From Tepidibacillus decaturensis (GTDB lineage Bacteria > Bacillota > Bacilli > Tepidibacillales > Tepidibacillaceae): a stretch of DNA of 64,000 nt. Positions 62,948 to 64,000 of this stretch are shown here, piece by piece. The position numbers and the translations under genes were made by a program. The stretch's first letter is position 1, and every line of letters begins with the position of its first letter. The stretch lies in contig NZ_LSKU01000001.1 of NCBI RefSeq assembly GCF_001561915.1, positions 2,467,270-2,531,269 on the forward strand. Reading direction: 5' to 3'. The notes beneath the pieces are model-generated. The model saw nothing but the letters and a program-made list of their open reading frames with translations. It had not been told where the DNA came from and did no database searches.

Positions 62948-63946
62948 TTAAAATATCGTTTTAAACAATGCTGTAACCATCACGTTTAATAGTGCTAATG
63001 GAATTAACACTTTCCAGGCAAACCCCATCAATTGGTCTGTCTTGACACGTGGGAAGGTTGAACGAGCCCAGAATAGATAGAAAACGAGCATTAAGAACTT
63101 AAGAATAAACCATACAATTCCAGGTATAAAATCTAAACCAAATGGAGCATCCCAGCCTCCAAAGAATAGAACGGTCATTAAGCTGGATAAAGCAAATATA
63201 TAAACATACTCAGATAACATAAAGAATGCGAAACGGAAACCACTATATTCAACATGGTATCCAGCAACTAATTCGTTTTCTGCTTCTGGTAAGTCAAATG
63301 GTGTACGGTTTAATTCAGCATTTCCCGCAATCAAGAAGATAATAAATCCTAAGAATTGTGGGAAAATGAACCAAACGCCATTTTCTTGTTGTGCTTTTAC
63401 GATATCTATTAAGTTTAGACTACCTGTCATTAAAACAATGCCTAAAAAGGACATAATCAATGGAACTTCATAACTAATCATTTGTGCGACAGAACGCATT
63501 CCACCCATGATCGAGTACTTATTGTTAGAAGCCCAACCACCTAGTAAAATACCCGTAATCGTTAAGCTAGATAAAGCTCCATAATATAGGAGTCCGACGT
63601 TTACATCGGCAAAATATAATTTCTCTGTATATGGAATGACAGCGATAATGGCAAATGCTGGTGTATAAGCAATAATTGGTGCGATTAAGAAAAGGATTCG
63701 ATCTGCTTTTGCAGGAACAACGTCCTCTTTAATCATAAGCTTTAACACGTCCGCTACCGTCTGAAATAATCCATATGGTCCTACACGGTTAGGGCCTTTA
63801 CGTAGTTGCATCCAACCGATTATTTTACGTTCAAAGTAAATCGCATACATAACAAATAATAGAACGACTAATAGAACAACAACTGCTAGTAAAATCATCA
63901 GGAATAAATTAAGCCATGAAAAAGGTTGAGATAAAAGAGCCTCCAT
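62948..63946 (-). CDS. nuoH: NADH-quinone oxidoreductase subunit H
   Basis: A 332-residue membrane subunit that forms most of the quinone chamber with NuoD and NuoB. Signatures are ERKIIGWMQLRKGPNRVGP near the N-terminus and the acidic loop ELNRTPFDLPEAENELVAGY. It starts within the nuoD stop (TAATG). Confidence 0.96.
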   Translation of the reverse strand: MEALLSQPFSWLNLFLMILLAVVVLLVVLLFVMYAIYFERKIIGWMQLRKGPNRVGPYGLFQTVADVLKLMIKEDVVPAKADRILFLIAPIIAYTPAFAIIAVIPYTEKLYFADVNVGLLYYGALSSLTITGILLGGWASNNKYSIMGGMRSVAQMISYEVPLIMSFLGIVLMTGSLNLIDIVKAQQENGVWFIFPQFLGFIIFLIAGNAELNRTPFDLPEAENELVAGYHVEYSGFRFAFFMLSEYVYIFALSSLMTVLFFGGWDAPFGLDFIPGIVWFILKFLMLVFYLFWARSTFPRVKTDQLMGFAWKVLIPLALLNVMVTALFKTIF

Positions 63947-64000
63947 TAAGCGTCAACCTCCCCTAATACAATATCGATCGCCCCTAGAACGGCAGGGATA
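63946..64000 (-). CDS. nuoD: NADH-quinone oxidoreductase subunit D, C-terminal end (partial)
   Basis: The minus-strand frame from the window edge reads IPAVLGAIDIVLGEVDA and stops. This is the conserved C-terminus of the 49-kDa/NuoD subunit (DIVxGEVDR-type end), 1 nt overlapping nuoH. The rest of the gene lies beyond the window. Confidence 0.9.
   Translation of the reverse strand, partial: IPAVLGAIDIVLGEVDA

Overview
The window comes from a low-GC, endospore-forming, flagellated member of the Bacillales. The evidence is a block with the Bacillus order ywzB–ywmB–murA…spoIID–spoIIQ–spoIIID–mbl–flhO–flhP…fabZ, plus complex I genes. I would not name a genus. Nearly everything is on the minus strand; the two chromate-transporter genes near 35 kb are the only clear plus-strand genes. 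No rRNA, tRNA or CRISPR array was seen.

Region by region: (a) 1–372, the 5' end of a group II intron lying against a Rho-independent terminator. (b) 392–9106, an operon-like set for uptake and dissimilation of a 5-modified pentose: a ribose-type ABC importer, MTR kinase (mtnK), MTR-1-P isomerase (mtnA), a class II aldolase and a DeoR repressor. It matches the published DHAP-shunt / 5-deoxyribose disposal logic. A frameshifted, signal-less solute-binding protein lies inside it. (c) 9428–14919, debris of a HEPN–MNT pair, then an amide-use cluster (APC permease, formamidase/acetamidase, SSS-like transporter) downstream of a minimal YesM/YesN-type two-component system. (d) 15040–25352, a peptide-use operon: IclR regulator, Dpp/Opp-type ABC importer, a 1088-residue M14 metallopeptidase-like protein and a frameshifted pyroglutamyl peptidase. 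(e) 25546–34349, a chrA fossil followed by an msm-like sucrose/oligosaccharide operon: LacI repressor with three operators, binding protein, two permeases, oligo-1,6-glucosidase broken by a TTTA-repeat expansion, PfkB sugar kinase and sucrose phosphorylase. (f) 34668–36514, the chromate-transporter pair and a small retropepsin-like protease pair. (g) 36543–52814, the conserved core block (fabZ, a CDP-alcohol transferase, flhP, flhO, mbl, spoIIID, spoIIQ, spoIID, murA, ywmB, ywzB), interrupted by an AAA/DUF4143 gene of foreign-looking composition and by an RND efflux operon with a TetR repressor. (h) 52820–56439, a subtilase and a CtpA-type protease. (i) 56673–64000, nuoD(partial)–H–I–J–K–L–M–N of respiratory complex I, ending at a strong terminator.

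Two genome-scale observations stand out. First, three genes (response regulator, pcp, efflux adaptor) are each broken by exactly one missing base in a homopolymer, which suggests undercalled homopolymers as much as true decay. Second, a family of intergenic hairpin repeats (long inverted ends around an inner hairpin) recurs between 37.6 and 56.7 kb and is explained by none of the genes.

The strongest candidate for an under-described system is the 5-modified-pentose uptake and aldolase operon at 392–9106, with paired 20-bp operator-like repeats at its promoter.
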